Part shown: piece after piece, positions 41,950 to 52,848 of the stretch
How the letters are laid out: each line of letters opens with the position of its first letter
Position numbering within the stretch: position 1 is the stretch's first letter
Assembly: GCA_950022295.1 (NCBI GenBank)
Contig: OX465600.1
Location: 6,262,001 to 6,326,000, forward strand
Direction of reading: 5' to 3'
Length of the DNA: 64,000 nucleotides
From: Bromus sterilis
Taxonomy: Eukaryota; Streptophyta; Magnoliopsida; Poales; Poaceae
Translations under genes and position numbers: made by a program
The notes under the pieces: generated by a model
Told to the model about the DNA's origin: nothing
Databases searched by the model: none
Seen by the model: only the letters and a program-made list of their open reading frames with translations

Positions 41950-43608
41950 CACTAGTAGAAAACAGGGCTTTGGTTCAGACCTGGCCAGCCCATTAGTCCC
42001 GGTTCAGTCACGAACCGGGACCCATGGGGCATACGACCCGGTTCGTGCGCCCAGGGCGCCGCCGGGTCTCGTGGGGCACTGGTCCCGGTTCGTCTGGACC
42101 CATTAGTCCCGGTTCCAGCTACGAACCGGGACCAATGGATGCCTTTAGTCCCGGTTCCAGCTACGAACCTTTAGTCCCGGTTTCAGCTACGAACCGGGAC
42201 CAATGGATGGCGCTTCGTTCCGAGGCGGTTTCTTTTCCCATGCGCGTGCGTCCTCCAACCATTGGTCCCGGTTCGTAGCTGGAACCAGGACTAAAGGATA
42301 CCTGTAGTCCCGGTTCCAGCTACGAACCGGGACCAATGACGGCGCTTCGTCTTCCGCGCGCGCCCGACGAGCTTCCCAGGCTATAAGTAGACGAAGGTCG
42401 GGAGCACTTCTTCCGACTCATCTCATCTCATCTTCCCTTCTCATCCCTCTCGCGCCCGACGAACTTCTCGCCGCCATGTCGGGGTCGCCGCTACGATGAC
42501 CGTCCGACTCCGACAGCCCGTCGGACGAGGACAATTCCAAAAGGCGCAAGTTTTGGGACCCGCCTCCGAAGCGGCGGCCTCGACAGCGCGGGCGACGACC
42601 GCGCGCCGTCGACGACAGCCCGCCCCCCGCCGACGACGAGAGTCCGCCGCCCGCCGACGACAGCCCGCCGCCCGCCGCCGACCCGCTGGAACGGCTGGCG
42701 GCGCTGGACCGGCTGGAGGCGCAGGAACTTCGCCGTGCCGATCGTGCGGAGAAGTCCCGCGCGAACCTGGCCAAGGCGAGGGCCAAGAAGAAGGAGAAGA
42801 AGAGGGCCGAGATGACGGCGCGTGTGGAGGCGAAAGTCGCGTCGGAGGAGGCCACCAAGCGGGCGGCGCCCAGCGACGATGATGAGGGCGCCGGGACCTC
42901 CGCCAAGAAGCAGAAGATCAAGTTAGTTTAGCTCTAGTCGTTAGATTAGACGCTTCTAGCTTCGATCTTCTGTAATATATATTATGAATTATATATATTT
43001 TTTGGGTTTGTTAATCGTGACATCATTGTTGTTTGTTAATCGTGATTGTTTTTTAATAATTGTTTGGAATTCAAAAAATTAAATCATGTGATATCAAGAC
43101 CTAAGGGTCATAATGATTGATATCTTATTATTGCCAGGAAAACAACAAGTGCAGACTTGGAAACTAGGGGAGATAGACCTGAAAGTTAAGCGTGCTCGGG
43201 TTGGAGTAGTGAGAGGATGGGTGAGACCGGCCGGGAAGTTAGATGATTTGGAATGAGTGTTGATTAATCCATATTAGAGAGTAGAGATTAAATTCTGAAG
43301 CAGTGAGGATGGGTGATTAGAGATTAAATTGTCAAATAATTCAAAGATTCGAAAATGAAAAAAATCCATTTAAAAAAAAAAACAAATTTCGAAAAAAATT
43401 CTTTAGTCCCGGTTTTTAACACCAACCGGGACTAAAGGTCCTTCAGCCCCCGCTCCAGTCGGCTTCCACGTGGAGGCCCATCTGTCCCGGTTCGTAAGCG
43501 AACCGGGACTAAAGGTCATGGGCTTTAGTGACGACCCTTTAGTCCCGGTTCCAGAACCGGAACAAAAGACCCTATGAAACTGGGACAAATGGGCATTTTT
43601 TACTAGTG
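41950..43608. mobile_element. CACTA element, non-autonomous, 1659 bp
   Basis: Starts CACTAGTAGAAAACAGGGCT and ends TTTTTACTAGTG. The target duplication is GGC (41947-41949 and 43609-43611), three bases as expected for CACTA. Subterminal regions (42000-42360 and 43400-43570) are packed with direct and inverted copies of TAGTCCCGGTTC / GAACCGGGAC, the likely transposase-binding repeats. No transposase is present. A coding-like ORF lies in the middle. Confidence 0.95.
42476..42931 (+). pseudogene. charged low-complexity ORF carried by the CACTA element
   Basis: From ATG 42476 to TAG 42929-42931 there are 152 codons interrupted by a single TGA at codon 8. Downstream: an acidic Ser/Asp segment (SDSPSDEDNSKRRKFWDPPP), repeated DDSPPPADDESPPP units, then a strongly helical basic region (LERLAALDRLEAQELRRADR, KARAKKKEKKRAEMTA), an acidic patch and KKQKIKLV, nuclear-localisation-like. 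A TATA-like CTATAAGTA is at about 42380. The composition resembles nuclear or DNA-binding-associated proteins, but I assign no function. Overlapping ORFs in other frames are shadows of its GC-rich codon use. Confidence 0.45.
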
Positions 43609-43900
43609 GGCGCGGAGGCGGATGTACTCGGCGACGTCGTAGCGGAGCAGATGGCCGGCGATTTCCTCGACGAGCTCGCACGGTAGGTTGAGCCAGTCTC
43701 GCCTGCAATCGATCCACCATCATGGTTAGTAGTAATTAGATAACGAGAGGAGAGATTAGGTGGGGTAGGGGCCGGGGCAATGGAACTGACCATTCCTCTT
43801 GGTGTCGGGAGGGACGATGTGACGGCGGATTACGGCCGCCGCAGGATCGCTCGGGACGCCGGATTCACTTGCTCATCGCTACTTCTTCGCGGCAGATCGA

Positions 43901-44882
43901 TCATGTCCTTCTTTCCAAGCTGCTGGATAAGGAGCGATTCACGGGTGCACGTGATGTGGGGGCGGCTTTCAAATTGAAAACCTAAGGATAAAGCACATCT
44001 AAATTCAATCAAACTAGAAAGAAAAAAAATAAAAAAATCTAAACAATTTTTTATATAAAATCAATAGATAAAATTTAGATGTGTAGATGTGCCCTAACAA
44101 ATCTGTATTCTATTTCATTTTCGATCGATAAAAATGTTTGAGGCTACTTCCATATTTATCCCCTTGTTTCCTACGGTCCAATGTGTTTGACAGTTTTTCT
44201 TTCAGATTTACCTCCCTTTTTGTGCATCAGGTACAAGGTCTCACCGTGTTGAACGCTACTTCCGGTTCTTCTATTTTCATTTTCATTTTTATTTTGTTAA
44301 TCTATATTTTATACCTTATAAAGTTGAGGTGACTCGGTGGGTTGTAGCGCATGGGGAGCTTCACGATTGTTGTGGTTACTTTTTACAAAAATTATTGTGC
44401 TAGCACAAGTTTATGTATATAGCTTGTGATACATCTTTGCGAGGTGAATTGTACGTGCGTCCCATTTATTGATGCTTTGACGGTGTCTAATTTAGTGGTT
44501 TACATTGAAGGTGCATAACACCAAGTAAGATATGATTAGGGTTAAGATATAAAAATAATAATGATTATATACGTAAGTTAAATACACATGGTTTGTCGCT
44601 TTCGTAAACAATGGAGTTATGAGAATAGGTGAAATATGCTCTGTTGGACGAAATTGGCTATGTATTTTGTGTATGTTGAGGGTTTAGAAGTCCATTGTGT
44701 GTGCATGTTCGATACGAGAAATGTTGCTCATATGAAAAAAACTATATCTCCAAGCTATATTTCGTTCAAATTAAGATTTGAGCTACATTATTGCACGTGT
44801 TCATTTCACTGAAATAATTATGCCCTAGTGTTGATTGAGAATTTTTTTTTTCTAGGATTACGCGTTTGCACGTGCATACTTA
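43901..44882. other. intergenic, no gene recognised
   Basis: AT-rich, with no supported coding or repeat structure beyond short ORFs. Confidence 0.4.
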
Positions 44883-45137
44883 GGCTCTATTTGGTTCAAC
44901 TTTGTTAGTCGGATTTCAGAAATCCACAGTCGAACCTAACAGGAATTCCATCAAAGAGCGAACCTTCAAACGAATTTACTGCCGGATTCCATCAAAGTGC
45001 AGCCAGAAAATACATGTACGAGCGAACCTTTGAACGATTTCTGAAAATCTGCTGCGAAAAATTGAAATCTTCCCGGAAGATGCTTTCGATTTTCCGCAGG
45101 AGCTTTTCAAAAATCTGCAACTGAACCAAACAGGGCC
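44883..45137. mobile_element. Tourist-type PIF/Harbinger MITE, 255 bp
   Basis: Left end GGCTCTATTTGGTTCAACTT, right end the inverse of CTGAACCAAACAGGGCC. TTA duplications at 44880-44882 and 45138-45140. The GGSCCTGTTTGGTTC start is diagnostic of grass Tourist elements. Confidence 0.92.
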
Positions 45138-45237
45138 TTACTAATCATGGAAAATTGACCAATTTTTGTCCCAGCTAGAGGGATGATAGTGTCATAAACT
45201 GTGTTGAAAAATGATAGTGTCATAAACTGTGTTGAAC

Positions 45238-46485
45238 CATTTTAAATACACTCATGTATTTTATTTTATTTTTTAATAATACACTTTTTAAAAAAATTAC
45301 AGAAAAAATAAACGTTTTTGCGGATTTGCTAAAATAATACACCATTGGACTTTCCGTGGGCGAAAGGCTCCTATCGGCCTAGCCCAGGCCAACAGGCCCC
45401 TATCGGGCTGGCCCATGCCGACAGGAGGCTGGACCTAGCCAACCTCCCACTGGCGCCATGCAGCAGTCGGCGGCCACGCCCAGGCCGATAGGGGCCTGTC
45501 GGCCCAGCCCAGGCCGACCGGCCTGATTTTTTTTCCATTTTCTTTATATTATTTTTCTATATATACATTTGTAGTTCAGTTATTTTATGTGTACGTTTAT
45601 CATATATATAATATATTATAAGTTCAGTTATTATAATAGTTAACATTTGTATTTGTTTTTAAATATAATTATTAACATTTGTATACACCTTTAACATTAT
45701 TTTAAGTTCAGTTATTATAATTTGATAAATTCAATATATATGTTTATAATGTTAAGGACTTTTATTTTGAAATATACAATAAATTTTCTACATTTTATAA
45801 CTTTTTTTTAAAGTTTGAACTTTATATATATTTTTAAACTTTATATACATTTATTAAATTTTATTTATAAAATTCTATAACAAATTTTATACTTCCTCCG
45901 ATGCATATTTCTTGTCCTAAAATTGATGTATTTATCACTAAAATGCATCTATATACATCCATTCTAAGACAATTAATATGGATCGGAGGAGTAACCTTTT
46001 ATAACATGTTATACACATGACTTTATATAACTTTACAAAATGTCTTATACACATGACTTTATATACCTTTATAAAATGTTATAACATTTTATAACATTAT
46101 ATACAATTTATAACATTTTGTAAAGGTAAAAGATATTTTATACACCTTTAAAAAATTAATAACCGAACTTTAAATAATTTTAAAGGTGTATACAAATATT
46201 AATAATCAGGCCGGTCGGCCTGAGCTGGGCTGACAGGCCCCTATCGGCCTGGGCGTGGGGCGGTTGGCTAGGTCCAGCCTCCTGTCAGCCTGGGCCAGCC
46301 CGATGGGGGTCTGTCGTGCTGGGCTAGGCCGATAGGGGCCTTTCGGCCACGGAAAAGCCCAATGGTGTATTATTTTTGCAAATTTCCAAAAACGTATATT
46401 ATTACTGTAATTTTCAAAAAAATGTAATATCGATTTTTTTTAGCTATTTTATAAAAGGTATTAGTGTATTTTTAAAATATCTATA
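45238..46485. mobile_element. foldback element with ~290-bp terminal inverted repeats
   Basis: The left arm (about 45238-45533) and right arm (about 46200-46485) are inverted copies: AAAATAATACACCATTGG, GAAAGGC-CCTATCGGCCTA and GGAGGCTGGACCTAGCCAAC occur in both. The left arm has about 35 extra bases (CATGCAGCAGTCGGCGG). The arms enclose an AT-rich core (45540-46195) of TATAACATTTTATA-like sequence. Termini and target duplication are not resolved. Long TIRs without coding sequence suggest a Mutator-type or foldback transposon. Confidence 0.65.
45892..45991. mobile_element. Stowaway MITE nested in foldback core, 100 bp
   Basis: CTTCCTCCGATGCATATTTC at the left is inverted at the right (ATATGGATCGGAGGAG). 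TA on both sides (45890-45891, 45992-45993). Confidence 0.85.
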
Positions 46486-47770
46486 TTGACGTACCCATGT
46501 TTCATTGCCCCAAAAAAGTGATTTATGGTATTTGTGGAATTGAAAGGACGTAACACAAGTTTTTTTTACAGTAGGACGTGACATAAGTTAATTTGAGGTT
46601 AATTCAACATTTGGAATCTTCAGAAGCTATCAATAATACAGTTTTGGTTTTAATTTCAAAGATATTAAACCCCTCAGAACACCACCAGTGTGTAGAGGCA
46701 GACTTACTTGTAAGGTGGACCCTACATCCCAACCTCTAAGCATGCATAAAAATCTTGCAGTGTGTAGCGTTCGTTTTTGCCTCTATAGATGGGCCCGCGT
46801 AAATAAACAACTTCAACATCCAGCTGATTTCAACCATTAATATAGCGGGGCCGCGTGTACACGCGGCGGCGCAGTGGGGCGGCGATTGGACTACACACCG
46901 CCGCATTGATTCGCCTGCCGCGGCGATTGGACTCGACTCCGACGCCACATTGATTCCACTGCGGCGGCGCTAGGCGCGTGGAAGCCGAGGCGAGAAGATG
47001 AGGCCGCCGCGTGAGAAGACGCCGACATGTGGGGCCGTGGACGCGGCTCGCGCGAAAGGTTTCCGCGTTCTTGTCGTTTTTTTTCATCCGGCGCCCAAAA
47101 CGACTCCTAACGCGTCGGGTCGGCTTGGGATCGCCGAACGCAAAATCGGTTTAATGTGACGCTATTTGGGCCATTAAAAACGCGACTAGGTGGAATTCGT
47201 CCGTCCGACGCAAATAGTGCCTGCTTAGGGGCCTTTTGGGGGCGCGGCAGAAAATGCTCTAATGGCCTGGCCCAGTTGGGTTTACACGCAGTGAGCGTCC
47301 ACCAATAGGACTTGTTCCATCGCGCATGTGCACATTTGGTGATCTTACCGAGTTGGAGTAGCGCGATCGATCCATGGTGAGCGAGCATCCGTGAGCCGTC
47401 AACCAATGCCTGCTTGGCTGCTTGACCGGACATGGAGTTGAAAAGGTACCGTGCTGGCGAGGGAAGGAAGTCGGCACCGTCGTCAAGCGATGGATCTAGT
47501 TGGTCCGTCCCGTCCCATACACGGTTGGTGAATGCGGCCAAGCCTGCGACATTCGTCCGTCGTCTCCGTTCGTTACCAAGCGCCTCCATCCGTCAGTTTA
47601 GCCAACTCTGAATTAAGTTTAGCCAACTCTGACCCGTGATCCATCAATTTGCTTCGAAATGTGGATACCCGCTCGATACCTGCACTTACGGCACGAAGCA
47701 GTACAATGTACCTAGTACGTTAATTAGCTACTCCTACTGCTACATAGACTCCGGTGGTCTGCTGCAGATT
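46486..47770. other. intergenic with a partial Harbinger-like MITE (47075-47262)
   Basis: The segment TTTCATCCGGCGCCCAAAAC (from 47085) to GGGGGCGCGGCAGAAAATGC (about 47255) parallels the right half of the MITE at 47774-48131. No left end was found. ORFs at 47107-47589 on the minus strand have no domain. Confidence 0.4.
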
Positions 47771-47773
47771 TTA

Positions 47774-48131
47774 GAGCATGTCCAGCCGTTCGGACCCCCA
47801 AGCCGCGTTTCGGCGCTATTTTAGCGCCGCTTGAAAGCCGTCCGGGCGGCGAAACCGGCTTGGGACGGCCGGCCCCCAGTCGCGGCCTCCAAGCCGGCGC
47901 ATATTTGGTCCAAGGGCACAAGTGCCGACGCTATTTTGAAGGAAAAAAGACACATGTCAGTATATGATAGGCTATAGTTTCATCCGGCGCCCCAAGACTC
48001 CCCCAGAAACCTGTGGTCTCTTGGATTCGCCGGCGCTATTTCGGCTCTTGAGGGCGCGAGTGAAAGAAATTTCGCCGGTTTGAACGTAAAAAGTGGCCCG
48101 GGGGCGCTTGGGGGCACGGCTGGAGATGCTC
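47774..48131. mobile_element. PIF/Harbinger MITE, 358 bp
   Basis: Left end GAGCATGTCCAGCCGTTCGG, right end the inverse of GGGGCACGGCTGGAGATGCTC. TTA duplications at 47771-47773 and 48132-48134. The interior is GC-rich with GGCGCTATTT blocks. Confidence 0.88.
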
Positions 48132-48387
48132 TTATACTCCCCTGCTACTGTTGCTGGCACACCATTAACTTGAGACTGTTGGTCATGTTTCATAAACCTG
48201 TCAAATTGCAAACAAAGCATGCTTATTATATACTCTAGTTGCAATGGTAAGTGAGTCTGGCCAGCGCAGCACTGAACCATGAGATCAGTGCTGCTGTTCT
48301 GCATGTCGTTTCTTCCTCATAGCTGAAGATTCTTCTACCGGCCATATCCAAGAGATGTTTGCAAACGCTTTTGGTGCCATCAAGCTT

Positions 48388-49220
48388 TAGGTTCCAAAAT
48401 AATCTAGGAATCAGACGTGGCTAGCTAGCTACCAAGGTCGCGTGATCCGGTGACAAATCTGCATTTCTTAATTGGGTGCGTAGAGGAGAGCAGAGACAGC
48501 TCCAAAATCTTGGGTAATCCAAGTCAGCGATGTGACAAACCTTGCATTGTTTGGGGTTTTGGACTGGTACTATAGACAATGCACGCAGTTGCATTGGATC
48601 ACGACAGAACCACGATCACGGGCAAAGGTAAATACGGAGGATTGTGTGCTCATATGTTCAGTACATGTTTCTCTAGGCCTGCTGCTTTTTTTCAGTACGG
48701 GTTTTCGAAGGGTGTAAATGCATAGCATGTCGGTATTAGGGGATGGCAATTTTTACTTAACGTTAAGGTTTATCCTTTCTTATAAAGATCTTCCTTATGC
48801 ATGCAGTCTGAGTTGCACTGCTATTGCAAATCAATTGCACATTATTTCCGATTCTTGAAAGAAATCAATTGTTTCCTATAAAATCTATGTTAAAGATTTT
48901 GCGTTCCAAGCATACCCTAGGGGATTCGCTTTGGAAAGTAACAGTGTGAACTGCAAGAAGAATAGAGCATGCATGTTGTGTGATGCGAAGCTGCAGTGAC
49001 AAAGTCATCAATCAATCGTCCGTGCAGATTTTGAAGCTGCGTGAGTGTGAAGCACATATCTGAAGGGTGCTAAAGTTCAACCCAAAACACAGTGCCACTG
49101 CCTCCCCCATGAACAAGGTCCTCCTCTGGATTCACAACGGGAAAAGATGGTGACATTTTGTTTGGTTGCTCTAGGCCTCTAGTGCATTCAGGAGGCAGGG
49201 TGTCCTCTTTGCCAGTTTGC
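48388..49220. repeat. low-copy duplicated segments (partners 55590-55833 and 62175-62393)
   Basis: 48388-48660 aligns with 55590-55833 (GTGGCTAGCTAGCTACCAA, AATCACGGGCAA-like end). 48971-49220 aligns with 62175-62393 (GAAGCTGCAGTGACAA, ATCAATCAATC, GGTGACATTTTGTTTG). All are in the same orientation. No coding sequence was identified in any copy. Confidence 0.75.
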
Positions 49221-49461
49221 CCTCTCGTTCAATTGTTCTGAACTCCAGAGCCAATCAGTTTCTCCACAAGGCCCAAAACGTCCTTTTTTTGAGGCGCTCC
49301 ATAGATTTTCCTTCCACTCGACACGTGCACTCATGTACCTCTTGGCTCTTGATCACACTGTGGCCTTGTGACTGTATATGCCTTTGAGGTCCTAGCCATG
49401 CACGGCTGAAACGAACAAGCAAATCTTCTCAGCTCTAAACCTCCCCAGAGATAGATAGATA

Positions 49462-49571
49462 CTCTTTCCGTCCGAAAATACTTATAAAAATAATAAAAGT
49501 TAATGTATTTAAAATTAAAATACATTTAAATACATCCATTTCTTTGATACTCCATTTTTGAACAAAGAAAG
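49462..49571. mobile_element. degenerate Stowaway MITE, 110 bp
   Basis: CTCTTTCCGTCCGAAAATAC at the left; the right end TTTTTGAACAAAGAAAG is a decayed inverse. TA on both sides. The Mutator-like element inserted 22 bp to its right. Confidence 0.65.
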
Positions 49572-49593
49572 TATATTATTATGGACATAATCA

Positions 49594-50618
49594 GAGTGAA
49601 TTGCAAGAAATCACCACATTAAAAAGACCTTTTGTAGAAAACACTCTTCTATGTTTTTTTTATAGAAACTACTAATTTTTTGCACAAAACACTAGTCGTC
49701 GAGTTTTATGACATATGGGGGCCACCTGTAAGGTCTTTTCTTCTTATAAAAACACCCTGAAAAAGTAAAAAAAAAAGCAAGCGAATCCTCCCAGCGAAAC
49801 CACCCTGGTTCTCCCCACCTGCCCTCGCAGGACCAATCCCCGCGCACGGCGCCACCTCCCTCCTGCCCACGCCGGTGCCCCGGCGGCGGCGGAGCTCGCG
49901 GGCGAGGGTTGCTGCTCCACGTCGCGCCGTCGGACGACTCGGCCATGCGCTGCACCCCTGTGCCAGCGGCCGCGGCAGCTTGGTGGTGGAGACCGGGGAA
50001 GGGAGCGGCGGCGGCGCCGCCGCGGAGGCCAACGACGACGCGAGGCAGTTGAGGAGCGAGCCCCGGTAGGACGAGATCCAGGCGGCGCGGTTGCGAGCAG
50101 CGAATGCGCGCGCGGGAGAGGCGGCAAGAGCGCCGGCGAGGTGGTTAGGGTTGGGACCGCGGCTGCCCCCGCGGTCGTGCTCTAGACGCGTCCCGCACCG
50201 GTCGCACTCGCGCAGCGCCCTGCTCGGCACGCCCGCCCGCACCGAGACCGGATGGCAGAGCCCTGCTGCGCCCCGCGCCCGTCCGCCCGGCCGCGCACGC
50301 GACGCCCTCCCGAGCAAGAGGTAGAGGGTGCCGTCCTCGTCAGCCTTGAGGACTGTATTATGCGGCATGGAGCATTTACGGGAAGAAGAAGATAAGGGAT
50401 GTTTTTTTTTTCTTTTTTTCGAAGAGAGGGTCTTTTTGAAAATGATCAATCTGCCATGTCATCAAATGCAGGCCCCACATGTCATAAAATGTCTAAATTG
50501 ATCGGCTAGTGTTTTCTGCAAAAAATTAGACACAAAATCAGTGATTCTATAAAAAAAACATAGAAAAGTGTTTTCTGTAAAAAGTCTCTTCAGTGTGGTG
50601 GTTTCTTGCAATTCACTC
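49594..50618. mobile_element. Mutator-like element (MULE) with GC-rich cargo, 1025 bp
   Basis: Terminal inverted repeats of roughly 140 bp begin GAGTGAATTGCAAGAAATCA and end TTTCTTGCAATTCACTC. The target duplication is ACATAATCA, a perfect 9 bp (49585-49593 and 50619-50627), diagnostic of Mutator. The arms are AT-rich while the centre (49790-50340) is strongly GC-rich and has no transposase, so it fits the Pack-MULE pattern of a carried gene fragment. Confidence 0.92.
49790..50390 (-). pseudogene. candidate captured gene fragment inside MULE
   Basis: A minus-strand ORF (49706-50449, 247 codons) includes MPHNTVLKADEDGTLYLLLG, then Arg/Gly/Ala-rich sequence, CDRCGTRLEHDRGGSRGPN and an Ala/Ser-rich region. 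High GC alone keeps several frames open, so the coding status is uncertain. No domain is recognised and the parent gene is unknown. Confidence 0.35.
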
Positions 50619-51082
50619 ACATAATCATTAAGTTTCTGGAGTACATGAACCGAAGACCCGTGAGCTGCCTGCCTGATCGAGCTGGTAGCCTAGCTAGGTA
50701 GAACAAACAAAACGCCGTGGCGACGAGGGAATCGTCGTCAGTCATCCATCGTAAAACACCTACTTGATCGATCCAGACTCGAGTTTGTGAGTGCAGCCAA
50801 GCAACCAAACATTCGTCGTCTCCGCCTCCAACGCCAAAACCTATACGTACGCTTGTCTCCCAATCCCATCATGCATTATATTGCAAAATGCCCCGCCCCC
50901 GTGACTGAACTGATATGCAATTATGCATGCATACGGACTCTATACGTACGGCTTGAAATTTCGAATACAACGCGTTGAAATTGTAGAGTAGCACAGATGT
51001 ATATGATGGATCCCATTGCTAGCTACCAGCACTACTCGCTCTAGCTGCACCACGTTGTTCCTGCCTGGAGTCCTGGACCCTG

Positions 51083-52308
51083 GTGAGTGCATGCAGGGTC
51101 GGTCATGACCCATCATGTCCGGCAAATTTCATGTTTCTTTCTTACATTCACTCGACCCATGCATCTTTGAATTCGTCCTTTGGTGTACATAACATAAGTA
51201 ACTAACATGAGTTTGCTTGATATTCTATTTCTATTTTTTTGAATTTATTTTCGTAGGGGTACCGGAACACCCGGAAGCTTTCATACCTTTTCGTATAACA
51301 ATGCAAACCGTTTTTGGATGGTAGGATTTTAATAGCCAATAATTTTGTCCACGAATTAAGGGTATATTTTATCAAAGGATTGAGATTGTTAGTTTACTTT
51401 TAATTGCATTCATATGGCTAAAAAAGCCATGTTCATATGGCTTTGGCATTGGGTAACTTTTTATTTTGAGTTGGGGCATTGGGTAAAGTTGTGAGACGGT
51501 TATGTGCGCTCAGCTTTTGATCCCAGTGTTGCTCGACGCAGGAAAACCATATGCATGCATGTCTAAATTGAGAAAACGCCGGCGTGTCACAACATTTCTA
51601 AGACGACAGTTGGTGAAATCTCTCCCTATACGTAGCAAGATGTCACACTCACAACAGACCTTGTTTGTTATGCTAGTACTACTAATACTAGTAGCGAGGA
51701 GAAGTGAAATGTTTTACTTTAGTGCATTCCTTATTTGATTATAGGTATTACGAAATACTTGTTTGGGCAGTCTACGTTATGATAGGAGACCACGGACATC
51801 GTTCTGCATCTCACTGTCCACCCCCTTGTTAAGATATTGTTTGGTGTATATTTTTGTTCATTTGGATCGTTGCGTCAGAGTCAAAAATTATGGTTCAACA
51901 TGGCGACGTATTAAATCCGGACGTTGTGTCCGTTCGGAGCCTGCGCGTTGACACACACACACACACACACCACCACCACCACCACACACACATAGCAAAT
52001 TGCTGTCGTAGGCTTCTTCAAGCGCCGCATCAAAGCATGACCACGAGGCTTAATTCGTGCGCATCAAATCGGAAAATAAGGGGAGAAAGAGAAGAAAGAG
52101 GCAAAAGTGTTGGGTTTAAAGTGGATAAGATGATAAGCTATTGACTCATAAGTTAAAGGATGTGGGAGAGAAAAGAGATGCGTTGAGTAAAATGTCGTGC
52201 TTCACATATCTATTCCTACATGGAATCTGGAGCACCACTGTACCGCTACCACCATGCTCATGCCCTACTGAGTGCGTGTTTCTTTCAGGTCACTTGGTGT
52301 TTTAAGAG
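51083..52308. repeat. duplicated segment, copy 2 (partner 7412-9408)
   Basis: Direct-orientation paralog of 7412-9408. It lacks the Stowaway, the 75-bp block and the Helitron-like insertion of copy 1 and therefore shows their empty sites. A (CA)n/(CAC)n tract at 51952-51993 corresponds to a (CA)n(CG)n tract at 8472-8496 in copy 1. Confidence 0.85.
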
Positions 52309-52674
52309 TTTTAAGATCACATGGAACTTGCTGCTGCATGGGACGGTGCTTAGCAGCTTATACAAGAGTTTTATACATGGCATTGAACTTCTCATGCTAT
52401 TTGTCACATGTTATTATTCTGCATTGTTAAATTTTGTAATACTTGATTTCTTAGCTAGATTGGGTGTGCCATGTCAATTTTTTACTAGAATGTTCCTAGA
52501 TGTTATACAAATATTGATTGTTTTAATTCTATCAGGAACATAAGCTTCTTGCATGCTTTCTCATTTGCTCAAGTGATTGGGGTCATATTTATAGATATGA
52601 TAGAGCTTTTCATAGTAAAATTATATTCACTATTTTGGATGTTGCCCTTGCATAGCAGCAATGGTGATACTCAA

Positions 52675-52848
52675 CCATATTGCCCTAAACAAATAAAAGG
52701 CTCTCTATATTATTCTTCTCTATCAGCCATATTGCCCTAATCAAATACAAGGATCCCTATATTAATTATTCTTCTTCTTTATCAACCATATTGCCCTAAT
52801 TAATCAAATACAAGGCTCAATGTAATATTCTTCTCTATCTGTTTTACC
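52675..52848. repeat. three diverged tandem units of 52-63 bp
   Basis: Units start CCATATTGCCCTAA at 52675, 52727 and 52786 and share CAAATA-AAGG and TATTCTTCT segments; lengths differ by small indels. Confidence 0.88.

Larger units (their letters stand above)
41440..43900 (-). pseudogene. F-box protein gene relic (DUF295/KIB-type), split by CACTA element
   Basis: F-box proteins are substrate adaptors of SCF ubiquitin ligases. The F-box is at 43692-43609 (RDWLNLPCELVEEIAGHLLR, then YDVAEYIRLR). It resumes exactly at 41949 (AACREWRRCTADPREGALDR, RRWVMLSKRT), followed by a propeller-like region (RFLNLGTRSCVSVDLPDLSR, AVRLLNPLTKALTDLPPI) to a TAG at 41440-41442. The family is normally 350-450 residues, so the C-terminal part is lost. 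An upstream exon (about 43900-43778, donor GAATG|GTCAGT, acceptor TTGCAG at 43693) carries MIDLPRRSSDEQVNPASRAI, but its frame does not reach the donor, so another indel or stop is present. The CACTA element lies within the coding exon. Confidence 0.8.

Noticed and set aside
42418..42921. 167-codon minus-strand Ser/Ala-rich ORF in the CACTA element
   Set aside because: Composition (poly-Ser/Gly) is what the complement of the plus-strand charged ORF would give; no start context.
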